Origin: Natribaculum breve | GTDB lineage: Archaea; Halobacteriota; Halobacteria; Halobacteriales; Natrialbaceae | Direction of reading: 5' to 3' | Length of the DNA: 64,000 nucleotides | Assembly: GCF_023008585.1 (NCBI RefSeq) | Contig: NZ_CP095392.1 | Span: forward strand, 186,001-250,000 | Shown: positions 44,741 through 55,200 of the stretch, in pieces | Position numbering within the stretch: the first letter of the stretch is position 1 | Layout of the letters: each line of letters begins with the position of its first letter | Program-made: the position numbers and the translations under genes | Notes under the pieces: generated by a model | Databases searched by the model: none | What the model saw: the letters and a program-made list of their open reading frames with translations, nothing else | What the model was told of the DNA's origin: nothing

Positions 44741-45022
44741 CTACTGGGCGTCCTCAACCGGTACTAAATCCCGGTGTCGAAATGAAATTGGCAGCTCTTT
44801 ACCTGTTTCTACGTCTTGAAGAGTATACGAGTATGCATCCGTGGTTCGACCGGTTTCTGCACTAAGGTCGTCCGTGAGAACTTCGATAATCTCACAGACT
44901 ACACCATGGTACCGAGAATCAGGATCGTCAAAGCTTATGTAAATTTGTACCCGGCCACCGACTGCGTACGGATCGCTTGCCGGTTGCGGGATATCCTCCA
45001 TTGATTTGTTTTGAATCGACAA
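44741..45022 (-). CDS. Small haloarchaeal conserved protein (DUF8139-like)
   Basis: Encodes 93 residues. Contains DIPQPASDPYAVGGRVQIYI, SFDDPDSRYHGVVCEIIEVL and LPISFRHRDLVPVED. It looks like an SH3-like beta-barrel. Related short proteins are very common on haloarchaeal chromosomes and plasmids and have no known function. Start at ATG 45022 or the internal ATG of MEDIPQP; the latter is the more usual start. It stands between the integrase and the McrBC genes on the minus strand. Confidence 0.75.
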   Translation of the reverse strand: MSIQNKSMEDIPQPASDPYAVGGRVQIYISFDDPDSRYHGVVCEIIEVLTDDLSAETGRTTDAYSYTLQDVETGKELPISFRHRDLVPVEDAQ

Positions 45023-45142
45023 TCACTATCAATCCATCGGCACGTTCACGCGAGCAATTATCGGTACATTCGGCTCACTCCTGTGTGGAGTTTATGTCCC
45101 AGATTCGACTGATAACTCATACAACTTTGGCCACATATTCCT

Positions 45143-45157
45143 AATACGAATCGTATT
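45143..45157. promoter_or_regulatory. Near-perfect operator-like palindrome AATACGA-A-TCGTATT
   Basis: Seven-base perfect arms around a single A. A second small palindrome, TTCCCAATGGGAA, follows at 45156-45168. It precedes a possible ATG at 45162. Looks like a dimeric repressor site. Confidence 0.5.
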
Positions 45158-45161
45158 CCCA

Positions 45162-45290
45162 ATGGGAAAGGGTCTACGACAATTGAAGTGGAGGGGTCAG
45201 GTGAATCGCCATACAACGGCGGGTCCTATTGTCTTACTGCTTTTACGAGAACATTCAACCGCTTCGTCACTGACGGATTCCTTGAGGTAG
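45162..45290 (+). CDS. Possible 42-residue ORF after the palindrome
   Basis: ATG 45162 begins MGKGLRQLKWRGQVNRHTTA and continues GPIVLLLLREHSTASSLTDS before the stop. The LLREHSTASSLTDSL stretch resembles the first helices of a winged helix, so this could be a truncated regulator whose operator precedes it. Evidence is weak. Confidence 0.25.
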   Translation: MGKGLRQLKWRGQVNRHTTAGPIVLLLLREHSTASSLTDSLR

Positions 45291-45381
45291 CCTTCAGGAT
45301 CGTTCCAGAGTGACACCTCAAGCGACGTGGGTTTTCACCGAATGTCGCTGTCGCTTAGTGATTCATCAGAATCAAAACCAC

Positions 45382-46653
45382 TCAATTGAAGAGAATATCA
45401 TTCACGGATTGGTTGATAGCTGTTTCAAATTTGTCTGTGAATTCACCGTATGACTCTACTTCCACAGCAGTCGGTAGTTCACAAAGAGATAGAGTAAATC
45501 GGCCAGCTACAGTCGACTGAGACTTGTTCTTCCCACCACAATAAGGATAAATGAGTAATCCTGGTGCGTCCCGAGCAAGCATATAGGAAGTCATCTGGTA
45601 GAAATCCGGATTTTTTGGAGAGTCAATTTTCCATTTTGCATCACCCACAAGTCGCACAGTGCCAGTCTCGTCATATACTGTAATATCTGGCTTCAAAGTT
45701 ACAGAGTGTCTCCCGCCGGTAAGTAACGTCTGTGACTGCTCTTGAGCTTCGACCCGCCAACCATCCCAATCCGAAAACATGTTCTTTACTGCGCGTTCAA
45801 CGGCGTTCTCGTAGACTGTATTCATGTTCACAAGCATCGCAAAGGAGACGCTCGAGCCGGCTTCAAGCTCTGAAATAAATGCGTTCCCGATAATGAGACG
45901 AGCGAGTCGAAGGATGTCCTCATAATGCTCGGATAGGCGTGAAATCTGAACGGAGTCAATCTGCTGAACGGATATTGGTGTAAGTTCTACCCGGCGACGC
46001 AGAATCTGTTGGTGCTGGCGAAGCGATCGTACAATCGTCGAATCCGACACCATTCCAAGGAGGATTGATGTAGCATAGAGAATCGCTTGATTGGCAATGA
46101 TATCGTGAGTTAGCTCGTCATAGGTGCACTCGAAAGCCGTAGGGGCTGGGGGTTGACGCTGAAGTTGTTTTTGTATGTTGAGTTGACCGCGCAGATGTGA
46201 TTCTGTTCCGCTTGTTCGACGATAATCGCTGTGTATCCCACGATTCAAAATCCGTCGGAGTTCCGCTTCGAACAATGCTCCTAGTGCATCGAGAAACGTC
46301 TGCCCACGCTTATACTGAGTCTGTGATTCAAATGTTGTCGCAGTCGTGTCGTGGGAGTATCGTAACAAATACAGAAGGTTCGTTCCTGCTGCTTTCGGCT
46401 GAATTTGTACCGTAGGACCGTCACGAAGCGAAACGATACCGACGTACTGGGTAGCCGTCAGAATTGCCTTTCCATCTCTATTGTAGTGCAGCTTAATTCG
46501 ATCACCATCCCGCTCCTGACCACCATTTACTTCGAGCTCCAGCATCGAAGCTGCAGTTTCAGATAGCTCAAATGGCTCCGAAGACTCATACTCACCAAGT
46601 ACAATATCGGCCTCAATATCTTCAGACCCATTAGTACGACTGGTGAAGGACAT
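45382..46653 (-). CDS. mcrC: McrC-type nuclease subunit of a McrBC restriction system
   Basis: Encodes 423 residues. The N-terminal region (HYNRDGKAILTATQYVGIVS, then VQIQPKA) matches the McrC family domain that binds McrB. The C-terminal PD-(D/E)xK nuclease core is visible as TLKPDITVYD, then VRLVGDAKWK (D...DxK), with QMTSYMLARDAPGLLIYPY after it. It starts one base after the mcrB stop codon (TGAAATG), so the two genes are translated together. With McrB it forms a GTP-driven restriction complex cleaving modified DNA. Confidence 0.93.
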   Translation of the reverse strand: MSFTSRTNGSEDIEADIVLGEYESSEPFELSETAASMLELEVNGGQERDGDRIKLHYNRDGKAILTATQYVGIVSLRDGPTVQIQPKAAGTNLLYLLRYSHDTTATTFESQTQYKRGQTFLDALGALFEAELRRILNRGIHSDYRRTSGTESHLRGQLNIQKQLQRQPPAPTAFECTYDELTHDIIANQAILYATSILLGMVSDSTIVRSLRQHQQILRRRVELTPISVQQIDSVQISRLSEHYEDILRLARLIIGNAFISELEAGSSVSFAMLVNMNTVYENAVERAVKNMFSDWDGWRVEAQEQSQTLLTGGRHSVTLKPDITVYDETGTVRLVGDAKWKIDSPKNPDFYQMTSYMLARDAPGLLIYPYCGGKNKSQSTVAGRFTLSLCELPTAVEVESYGEFTDKFETAINQSVNDILFN

Positions 46654-46654
46654 T

Positions 46655-49186
46655 TCAGTTCACAGTCTCTGCCTCTTCAGGGTCAAATTCGGGGACGAAC
46701 GGTGCAAGAGCGCGACTAAGGTCATCCTGACCAAATGGTTTAATCTGCTCACGAGACCAGTCAAACAGCTCATCACCATCTCCACTAAACAGCGACTCTC
46801 GAATCCGTTCATACTGGCCAAAGAAGTACTCCTCGAGAAGTGGAAGGATTTCAAATCGCCAAGTATCCACAATATCTTGCTCGGTTTCCACACCGAATAA
46901 GAATGAGTGGCCGATTTGCTTTCCACGACCAAGATCGGGTTCATTGCGGATTCGTTTATTAAGTAGGTGAATTGCAATCAGCGACTGTGAGAGAAGCTGT
47001 TGGTCGGATGTAGGTGAAGTCGCGATGTCCCGTATCTCTTCCCACGTTCCCAGACCAAACTCATCACGAAGTAAATCCAAATTCGGTGGGAACGCGAGAA
47101 ACCGGAACCTGCGGCGAAGAGCAGCATCGACCAGTGCAATCGACCGGTCTGCTGTGTTCATAGTCCCAATTAGATAGAGATTCGGTGGAATTGTAAATTG
47201 GTCTCCAGAGTGTGCGAGTGTTATCGAAGCCTCATCGTCTCCACCAAGGCGTTTGTCAGCCTCGAGCCCGGTGATCGTTTCACCGAAGATTTGAGCGAGA
47301 TTTCCACGGTTGATTTCGTCGATGACAAGCACATAACGACGCGGTTCTTCATCATCTGGCGTTGCATAATATTCCTGCCTTGCCTTGTTCGCAAATTCGA
47401 GGAAAACTCCAGGCACCTCCTCGTATTTGACGCTTCCATCTTCGGTTGTGTCGACGCTCAATCCCTCGATAAAGTCCTCGTAAGTGAAAGAGGGGTGGAA
47501 CGTTACTGTATCTAACTGCCCAATATGGGGATCAAATTCATCTTGTTGATTGAGCCACCAGCGGGCAAATCGCCGCGCTGTGTATGTCTTTCCAGTACCT
47601 GGAGGTCCATAGAATACCATCTGTTTAGATGATAGCAGTTGGCGAGCAATCTCGTCTGCGCGCTCTGGCTTCTCAGCAGGCTCAAGCGGCTCTGAGTCGT
47701 CTGGCAGAGGGTCTTCGAGGATCGGCGACTCTATCTCGTAGTTCTTGTTGAGTATCGTTCGAGTCTTTACTTGGTTCATATTCGTAGATACCCCAACAGA
47801 TTCCTGGAGTTCCCTAAAGAGAACAAAAAAGAGGGTCTCTGAATCGCCAACTTGATTCGTTCGACCGACTCCGAGATGGTCTGCGGCCTCAGCAAACTCA
47901 TCTTCCCAATCTGTGTACAGACGCCGAATCAACTCACAATGTGTGGCTTCCGTCTGGGTGAGTTCGGCATTCGGTTGAACACTAGATAGACTCTCGGTAA
48001 ATGCCTCAACGATGGACCCCGCAAAGGAATTTAAGAACCATTCCCGACCTCGATCACCAAAAGGTAATCGAATACGCACGTCAACGACCGCCTCACTTAC
48101 GCTGTCGTATTGGTCAGCATTTGCTGGTTGTGGGACGTCCCAGAACCTTTGACGAGCGACGGTTAAGATATGGGGTAACTCCGCAGTAAAGAGGTAGAGG
48201 AGATCAAGTGGACACTCGGTGAAATATGCGCCCTGTGCAAACTGATAATTTTTATCGTACACGAGCCCACTGTTCTCCTCATAAATTTGCTTCAGACGGT
48301 CCCGATATTCTTCGTTCTGAAGTAAGCGATCGTCGATGTCAATTGGGTTGGGGAACTCTTCATAGCCACCAAGGGGTAGGAAATAACCCTCTCCCCGAGC
48401 TTCCGACTCCCAGGAGCCATCAGGTGGCCCCTCAAAATCTGTCTGAAGCGTTGATGCGACCGTCGAAATCCCATACAGCTTTCGCTTGTCTTTGAGAATG
48501 TGAAGTACTATGTCGCCAACCTGTGGTTCACGAAGCGTTCCGTAGATGTCGTGTCCATTTTTGGATTCGCTTCGTGAGAAAACCGCAGATCCAAGCGGAT
48601 ATTCGCCATCTGGCTGTTTGTACGGTTTGTCATCAATAGATGTGAGTTCGATATATACAGACGGTTCGTCTCGTGCAGATTGAAGCAACTGCTCGATGGA
48701 GCCGTACTCATCGACTACGTTGGCAACGACGGAATCATCGGGGACAACCGTTCTCGTGAGGGCATCCTGACCAACATTGAGTAGTTCGTGAAGGCGATAA
48801 CTTTCGAGATCAATAGGAATCGGAATTTCGAGTACGAGGACCGTTTCGCTGAACTCTTCTCGAGGCTGGATATTGTGGCCTGAACGCTGATCAATATGGT
48901 CGGCAAGTCGGTCAGCGATATTTGAGTCAGCTATGATCTTATGAACTCGCGCTGCCCACGAGTATCGGTTGCTTCCACGATAAAATAAGACATAATCGCC
49001 CTCTGCGATCGAAGATGGATCCAGGTGATCTGGCTCTGGGACTGGCCATAGATGGGTCATTTCTCCAGATTCGCTCGCAAGATATGGGGAGGGAAGATCA
49101 TATTCGATCCCACGGTGAACAAGTTCATCGAAAATGGCTTGCTCTGTCGGGCTAGTAGCGGAAGCCAGCACGATCCCGTTTGTCAT
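46655..49186 (-). CDS. mcrB: McrB-type GTPase with two N-terminal EVE-like reader regions
   Basis: Encodes 843 residues. The AAA+ part has Walker A FYGPPGTGKTYTARR (about 526-540), Walker B RYVLVIDEINRGNLAQIFGE (about 617-636) and the McrB GTP signature MNTADRSIALVD (about 675-686), followed by ALRRRFRF. N-terminally there are two separate regions resembling EVE/PUA-like modified-base readers: about 3-130 (IVLASATSPTEQAIFDELVH, GDYVLFYRGSNRYSWAARV) and about 165-330 (PQVGDIVLHILKDKRKLYGI, GEGYFLPL). The central region (about 360-470) is helical and unassigned. A long N-terminus with more than one putative reader is unusual. Divergent from the DrmD-type gene, 200 bases apart. Confidence 0.9.
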   Translation of the reverse strand: MTNGIVLASATSPTEQAIFDELVHRGIEYDLPSPYLASESGEMTHLWPVPEPDHLDPSSIAEGDYVLFYRGSNRYSWAARVHKIIADSNIADRLADHIDQRSGHNIQPREEFSETVLVLEIPIPIDLESYRLHELLNVGQDALTRTVVPDDSVVANVVDEYGSIEQLLQSARDEPSVYIELTSIDDKPYKQPDGEYPLGSAVFSRSESKNGHDIYGTLREPQVGDIVLHILKDKRKLYGISTVASTLQTDFEGPPDGSWESEARGEGYFLPLGGYEEFPNPIDIDDRLLQNEEYRDRLKQIYEENSGLVYDKNYQFAQGAYFTECPLDLLYLFTAELPHILTVARQRFWDVPQPANADQYDSVSEAVVDVRIRLPFGDRGREWFLNSFAGSIVEAFTESLSSVQPNAELTQTEATHCELIRRLYTDWEDEFAEAADHLGVGRTNQVGDSETLFFVLFRELQESVGVSTNMNQVKTRTILNKNYEIESPILEDPLPDDSEPLEPAEKPERADEIARQLLSSKQMVFYGPPGTGKTYTARRFARWWLNQQDEFDPHIGQLDTVTFHPSFTYEDFIEGLSVDTTEDGSVKYEEVPGVFLEFANKARQEYYATPDDEEPRRYVLVIDEINRGNLAQIFGETITGLEADKRLGGDDEASITLAHSGDQFTIPPNLYLIGTMNTADRSIALVDAALRRRFRFLAFPPNLDLLRDEFGLGTWEEIRDIATSPTSDQQLLSQSLIAIHLLNKRIRNEPDLGRGKQIGHSFLFGVETEQDIVDTWRFEILPLLEEYFFGQYERIRESLFSGDGDELFDWSREQIKPFGQDDLSRALAPFVPEFDPEEAETVN

Positions 49187-49386
49187 TATCCTAGTCGGGA
49201 CACTACACCTACATAATAACTAGGTGAATCTATAGAATGAGCTTCAAAGCAAAAGCTCACAAATCAATTAGACGTCATAGATCATCTGTAAGGAAAACAC
49301 AAGAGGGGAAGCTATAAGTTATCAACAGGTCATGTCCCCGGTATTCGCTTGCAAGCTTTCCGACCACCCATGCTTCCATATATAAA
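49187..49386. promoter_or_regulatory. Divergent promoter region between mcrB and the DrmD-type gene, with hairpin 49239-49259
   Basis: Two hundred bases serve two divergent defence operons. An inverted repeat TGAGCTT (49239-49245) / AAGCTCA (49253-49259) lies near the middle. AT-rich TATA-like elements occur at both ends (TAATAACTAG near 49214, ATATATAAA at 49378-49386 just before ATG 49387). The latter is too close to the ATG to serve it unless the start is further downstream. Confidence 0.45.
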
Positions 49387-52242
49387 ATGAGCGTTGAACC
49401 AAGCCAACTTCTTCCAGGGACGGTTATTCGCAACCGGAATCGACTCTGGCGCGTAGACGCTGTCGATGGTAATACTGTTACTGCGACGGCGCTCGATGGG
49501 CCAACATCCACGCACAGATTCTATGCACCAATCGAGGACATCGAAGAGGGGAGTCTTCCAGCACCTGATTCGACGAAAATGGGAAATCCTCAATTTCAGG
49601 ATCTACTTGTTCAATCGAATCGGTTGTCGATGCTTCACGGCACGGCACCCCTCATGAGCTTACAGAGGTCGCGGGTTATCCCGACCGAGTATCAGCTCAC
49701 ACCAGTTGTGATGGGGCTCGATATGCCGTCAGTTCGTCTCTTGCTCGCAGACGACGTCGGTCTGGGGAAGACGATCGAAGCTGGCTTGATCACGAGCGAA
49801 CTACTTGCTCGAAACCGCGCGGAGCGTATCCTGATTGTAACTCCAGCGAACCTCCGTGATCAGTGGCGTGAAGCGTTCAATCACTTCTTCCACATCGATG
49901 CGCAAATCACGGATCGGCGGAACCGAAGGGCAATGGAAAAAGAGGTGCCCCCCGGCACCAGTGTCTGGGAGTATTATTCGAAACACATTGTTTCGATCGA
50001 CTACGCTAAACAGGCCCATATCCGAAACCAAATTCTCGGACAGGATTGGGATCTCGTGATCATCGACGAAGCCCACCAAGCTGCTCGTCCTCACACAACG
50101 ACGGCCAATCAGTCCCCGTCGAAACAACGCTGGGAGTTTGCACAGGACATCACTGAAGCGACGACACACGCTCTATTACTGACTGCGACGCCGCACAACG
50201 GGTACACTGATAGCTACGCAAGTTTGCTTCGAATGGTGAATCCCGAGATCGTTTCTGGGGATGCGCACAATCCTTCGATCAATCGGGACGTCGCAAAGCG
50301 TCATGTAGTACAGCGTCGTCGTGAAGACGTTGAGGAATGGTTTGGGGAAGACGGACATAATCCGTTCCCAGAACGGGATCAAGACACAGTCGAGGTGTCT
50401 CCCACCGACTACGAAAAGAAGGCCTACAACGAGGTTAGGTCATACGGGGATACCCTCGTCGAAGCGGCGCAAAAGTCAGACAACCAGGCGCTCGGTCAGT
50501 GGACCGTCGTTCACTTCCTCAAGCGAGCGTTGTCGAGCCCAGAGGCACTCCGACAGTCGTTACGAAATCGCCGCGATAAGCTGACTGACCGGCTCGAGGA
50601 ACTCGAGTCGGATGATGAGAGCGCTGATGAGAGCGCTGGCGTGTCGGAGCAACTTGCGCAGGCGAATGCGCTCGACAGCGACCCCGGTGAAGAATACTCC
50701 GAAGCTGAGCTTGGCGAACGAGTGGAGCGGGTTGTGTCGGGAGACCGCTCTGCAATCGAGATGGAACTGGTGGATCTCGAAAATACGTTAGAGGCCGCAG
50801 AAAAAGTCACAAAAACGCGTGATAGCAAGTTACAGCGGTTACTCGAGCAAACGCTCCCAGCACGGTTCACGAGCGGGGGAACGATCATCTTCACCAAATA
50901 CGTTGACACCCTCGAATATCTCGAGGAGCAAGTCGGAGACTTCCTCGAGGACAACTATCCTGACGTCGAGCTGTACACCCTGTTCGGGGAATTGAGCGAC
51001 GGCGAACGTCACGAACGATTCCAGGACTTTGCGGACTCGGATCGTGGTGTGCTGATCGCGACGGACGTGATCAGCGAAGGGATGAACCTCCAACACGCCG
51101 CGAACCAGGTGATCCACTACGAGCTACCATGGAATCCAAACCGTCTCGAGCAGCGAAACGGCCGAGTCGACCGCTATGGGCAGAAAGAGGACACCGTCTA
51201 TATTCGGACGATGGTCGTCGATGACCCGATGGATCGGACGGTTCTCAAGAAGTTAATCGAGAAGGCTCAAGAAATTCGTTCGGAGTACGGATTTTCACCA
51301 CCGTATCTCGGAGACGATGAAGGTATCCTACAGTTATTAAATGAAGACGAACTGAACGACGTTATGCCCCAACGGACGCTGGGTCAGTTCGCTTCAGGTG
51401 AATCCACCGAGAGCGAGGAGCACGCATTCGACGATCAGGTCTTGGAACGCATCAAGGACGAATCGTTCTACAACCACAATGAAGTAGATCTGTCGGAGGT
51501 AAAACAACGGCTGGAAGAGACACAAAAACTGCTTGGTGGTCCAGATGCTGTTGAGACGTTCGTAAAGAGTGCGCTCGACTTATTCAACTGTCCAGTCGAA
51601 CAGAAAGTTGACCAGACATATACCATTAGGATCACGTCCGACGATCTACGCGGTCCAGATATCAAAGAAGAGTATGAGGGTGTGTCGTTCGATCCAGAAC
51701 GGACGGCAGAAGATAACGACCTCGAGATGCTCGACATCGCTCATCCGCTGGTTCAGAGACTCATTGAGGCCGTGAAAGAGGTCGCGTTGACCAGTGACGA
51801 GCGATATGGCCGGACCGCAATGCGTGGAACCGATGCAGTCAACGAGCCCGTTGCGCTGTACACGGCGAAAGTCCGGTACTTCGCGCATACGGGTGACGAT
51901 CCGACTGTGATGGAAGAACTCCTTCAGGTCGCTCTTCCGCTCTATGGAGATAAACCATTCTCTGAAGACGAACTCCAAGAGCTTCTAAACGCAGAGTCAA
52001 CTGCCGCGAGTCGGACGAAACAAGAGTGGCAGCGTGACCTCGAGGCGGCGATCGAACACGATGAGTATGACATGACGATTAAGCGACGTGCCGATCAACG
52101 CCGTGAGGAGATCGAGGAAGAACGCAGTCAAATGCGCGAAAAACTGCAGGAAGCAGGCTATGGCGAGTCGATGACCGGCATAGATAACCTCTCCGTTGCG
52201 AGTACGGATCTGCTGACTGTCGGACTGTACTACCCAGCATAA
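49387..52242 (+). CDS. drmD: DISARM class 1-type SNF2 helicase (DrmD-like)
   Basis: Encodes 951 residues. SNF2/RapA-type helicase motifs: ADDVGLGKTIEAG (motif I, about 120), VIIDEAHQA (II, about 225), LLTATPHNG (III), and in the second lobe TIIFTKYVDTLEYL, VLIATDVISEGMNLQHA (V) and RNGRVDRYGQ (VI). An N-terminal SH3-like segment (GTVIRNRNRLWRVDAVDGNT) and a long C-terminal helical part follow the RapA-like plan. In DISARM class 1 such a DrmD precedes the adenine methyltransferase DrmMI, as here. The stop codon shares its last base with the start of the next gene (TAATG), so the pair is coupled. Confidence 0.88.
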   Translation: MSVEPSQLLPGTVIRNRNRLWRVDAVDGNTVTATALDGPTSTHRFYAPIEDIEEGSLPAPDSTKMGNPQFQDLLVQSNRLSMLHGTAPLMSLQRSRVIPTEYQLTPVVMGLDMPSVRLLLADDVGLGKTIEAGLITSELLARNRAERILIVTPANLRDQWREAFNHFFHIDAQITDRRNRRAMEKEVPPGTSVWEYYSKHIVSIDYAKQAHIRNQILGQDWDLVIIDEAHQAARPHTTTANQSPSKQRWEFAQDITEATTHALLLTATPHNGYTDSYASLLRMVNPEIVSGDAHNPSINRDVAKRHVVQRRREDVEEWFGEDGHNPFPERDQDTVEVSPTDYEKKAYNEVRSYGDTLVEAAQKSDNQALGQWTVVHFLKRALSSPEALRQSLRNRRDKLTDRLEELESDDESADESAGVSEQLAQANALDSDPGEEYSEAELGERVERVVSGDRSAIEMELVDLENTLEAAEKVTKTRDSKLQRLLEQTLPARFTSGGTIIFTKYVDTLEYLEEQVGDFLEDNYPDVELYTLFGELSDGERHERFQDFADSDRGVLIATDVISEGMNLQHAANQVIHYELPWNPNRLEQRNGRVDRYGQKEDTVYIRTMVVDDPMDRTVLKKLIEKAQEIRSEYGFSPPYLGDDEGILQLLNEDELNDVMPQRTLGQFASGESTESEEHAFDDQVLERIKDESFYNHNEVDLSEVKQRLEETQKLLGGPDAVETFVKSALDLFNCPVEQKVDQTYTIRITSDDLRGPDIKEEYEGVSFDPERTAEDNDLEMLDIAHPLVQRLIEAVKEVALTSDERYGRTAMRGTDAVNEPVALYTAKVRYFAHTGDDPTVMEELLQVALPLYGDKPFSEDELQELLNAESTAASRTKQEWQRDLEAAIEHDEYDMTIKRRADQRREEIEEERSQMREKLQEAGYGESMTGIDNLSVASTDLLTVGLYYPA

Positions 52243-55200
52243 TGAGTTCACAATCTACGAAGACTATGACAGCAGCTCAACAGGGACGACGCGAAACCTC
52301 GTTTATCGAAACGAGTGGCGGATTGCTCACGGAACAGTTGATCACCAAGCTCCGGGACGAATCGTGCAGCGAAGACGCGGTTCAACCGGAAACGTTCAAA
52401 CTCACGGGTGATTCGGATATAGAGACGGATACCGATCTTGAGTCCGAAATAAGTGAGGCGTGGGAAGACCTCAAAGAGCGGTGGGATACCGTCTCTCAGA
52501 ACTCAGAAATTTTCGGGATGGATACCTCAACGGCTCGAACGAAGTGGATCATCCCGTTACTCGAATCACTAGGATTTGATCCAGCGTATCAGCAGGCAAA
52601 TCTTGTTGCGGGCAATCTCAAGGCAGATCTCTCGCATTTAGGCTGGTCACCAGAGGACCAGCTCGGGGAGCAAATTGTTGATGGAACGCCACCGATTACA
52701 CATCTCGTCCAGCCTGATAAGGACGAGCCACTCGACAGTGGAAGCCACATTGGTTCAAATGGAAAGAGCCCTCACGACGAACTCCAGCAATTCCTCAATG
52801 CTGCTGATCAACAGTGGAGCATCGTAACTGATGGACTCAAACTCCGCCTTCTCCGAGACTATTACCACACCTACACTCGAGGTTATGTAGAATTCGACCT
52901 CGAGAATATCTTCACAAACCGGAACTATGAGGATTTCCGTGCACTCTATCGGCTCTGTCATGCCTCACGGTTCGTTCCAAGAGGAAACGAAGAGGAGGCA
53001 GAAGCACCTTTAGAATCGCTCTATCAAGTTGCTCTTGCCACCGGCGTCAAAGTCGGTGAGGATCTGCAGTCGAACGTTGTGGAAGCCCTCGAGACGCTTG
53101 GGAACGGATTTCTTGACCAGGAAATCCGCAAAGCACTCGAAGAAGGTGGTCAGGAAGAAGCCGAGGCGTATTATCAGGATCTCCTCCGAATTGTCTATCG
53201 GCTTCTATTCCTCTTATTTGCGGAGCAACGTGGCATGATGGCAGATCGGGGTGACCTCTATACCAAGGAATACAGCATTAGTGCACTCCGTGAGCGGGCA
53301 GAACGAAGGCAATCCCGTGATCATCAAACCGACCTTTGGGAGGGCCTGAAGGTTACGTTCCGTATCGTTGGCCAAGGAGTGGATGAAGACGACTTGCAGG
53401 TCCCTGCTTATAACGGGAGTCTCTTCGACGATGAGAAATTGGAGTTTGTCAACGGCGCCACCTGCGATAATCAGGCGATCCTCAGCGCGATCCACAACCT
53501 AACCCACGTAGAGCAACAGGGGTACCAGCAGCGGATTTCCTACGCAGACTTGGGCGTTGATGAAATCGGTGCAGTCTACGAAAGCCTGCTGGAATTCACC
53601 CCTCAGTTAGCAGACACCGCTTTAGAACTCGATGGTCGCTCGATTTCTCGGGGTCAGTTCTATCTCGACGATCGGGGAATGGAGCGGAAAGAGACGGGGA
53701 GTTACTATACCAAACCAGAGCTCGTCGACGAATTAATCGATAGTGCTCTGAAGCCTGTGGTCAATGACCGGCTGGCAGATGCGGATACGAAGGAAGAGAA
53801 AGAAGAGGCCTTACTCAATATCGATGTTTGCGACCCAGCGGTTGGGAGCGGTGCGTTTCTCATCGCAGCTAATAACTACCTCGGTAAACGGTTAGCGGAA
53901 ATTAGAAGTAACTCTGCTTATCCAGATGAGGCCACAGTTCGAAAGGCCAGGAGATCGGTCGTTCAACATTGTCTGTATGGGGTCGATTTGAACCCAATGG
54001 CAGTTGAGCTTGCCAAGGTCAGTCTATGGATCAACTCCGCTGTTGAGGATCAACCATTGAGCTTCCTGGACCATCGCATAAAACAAGGCAACTCTCTCAT
54101 CGGAACAACGCCTGAGCTAATTGCTGAGGGAGTACCGGTCGACGCATACGAAACCTCCAGTGGGCGTGAGTGGCATAAAGGGAACGAGGTCCGCAAACAG
54201 GTTCGGAGTGAAAACCGAGACCTATCTGAGGATTCACAGCTCCAATCGGGACTCAATTGGAGTTGGGAAGATCACAATGAGCATATTGAACTTGCTAAAG
54301 AGCTTGAGGGAATAGACGAAGAAGACGTCACTGACATTGAGGAGAAAGCTTCTTTATTTGATGAACTCGAATCATCCGAGAGTCTTCGACGGGAGCGGCT
54401 AGTCCATCACGTATGGACTGCAGCATTTTATTGGCCTTTGGATGGGTCTGCCGATGAGTATCCGTCCCCCAGAAATATCGAACGAATTCGTCGGAACCCA
54501 CCCAAGGATCTCGATAAGCCAAGTGATGAGTTGAATGGTTTCGAATCGATGTGTAAACGTGCGTTAGATATTGCGGATAGCCAATCGTTCTTCCATTGGG
54601 AACTAGAATTCCCCTCAGTCTACTCATCGAAGGACGGATTTGACTGTATAATCGGGAACCCGCCTTGGGAAAAAATGGACTTCGAGGAACAGGAATTCTT
54701 CGCTGTCCGTAACCCTGAGATCGCCAACGCCCCCACTGCAGCTAAACGAACTGAATTGATCGAGAATCTTCAGGAGACGGATCCTGAGCTATATACTGAG
54801 TATCAGCAAGCTGCAGAAGCAGCAGAAGATACGATGAACTTCATGCGCGAAAGTGGACGGTTCCCGTTGACTGGGCGCGGTATAATGAATACTTATGCAC
54901 TATTTGCTGAACTATCTCTAAAGAACATCCAACCAGATAGCCTCACAGGGATGGTTATACCTACTGGCATTGCCACTGATGCGAACACTCAATATTTCTT
55001 TAGAGAGATTGTCGAAGAACGGCGACTGAAGTCTCTCTTTGATTTCGAAAACAAGAAGGGACTCTTCCCTGGTGTTGACAGTAGATACAAATTTTCCTTG
55101 TTAACACTCTCTGGCTCAAACCGAGAGCAACCTAGCTTCGAACTTGCATTTTATCTTACAGAGCCCGATCAACTTCAGAATCCAGAAAGGAGATTTGAGC

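Noticed and set aside
49387..52242. RapA-like RNA polymerase recycling helicase
   Set aside because: The SNF2 core is similar, but the coupled adenine methyltransferase gene and the surrounding defence genes favour DrmD.
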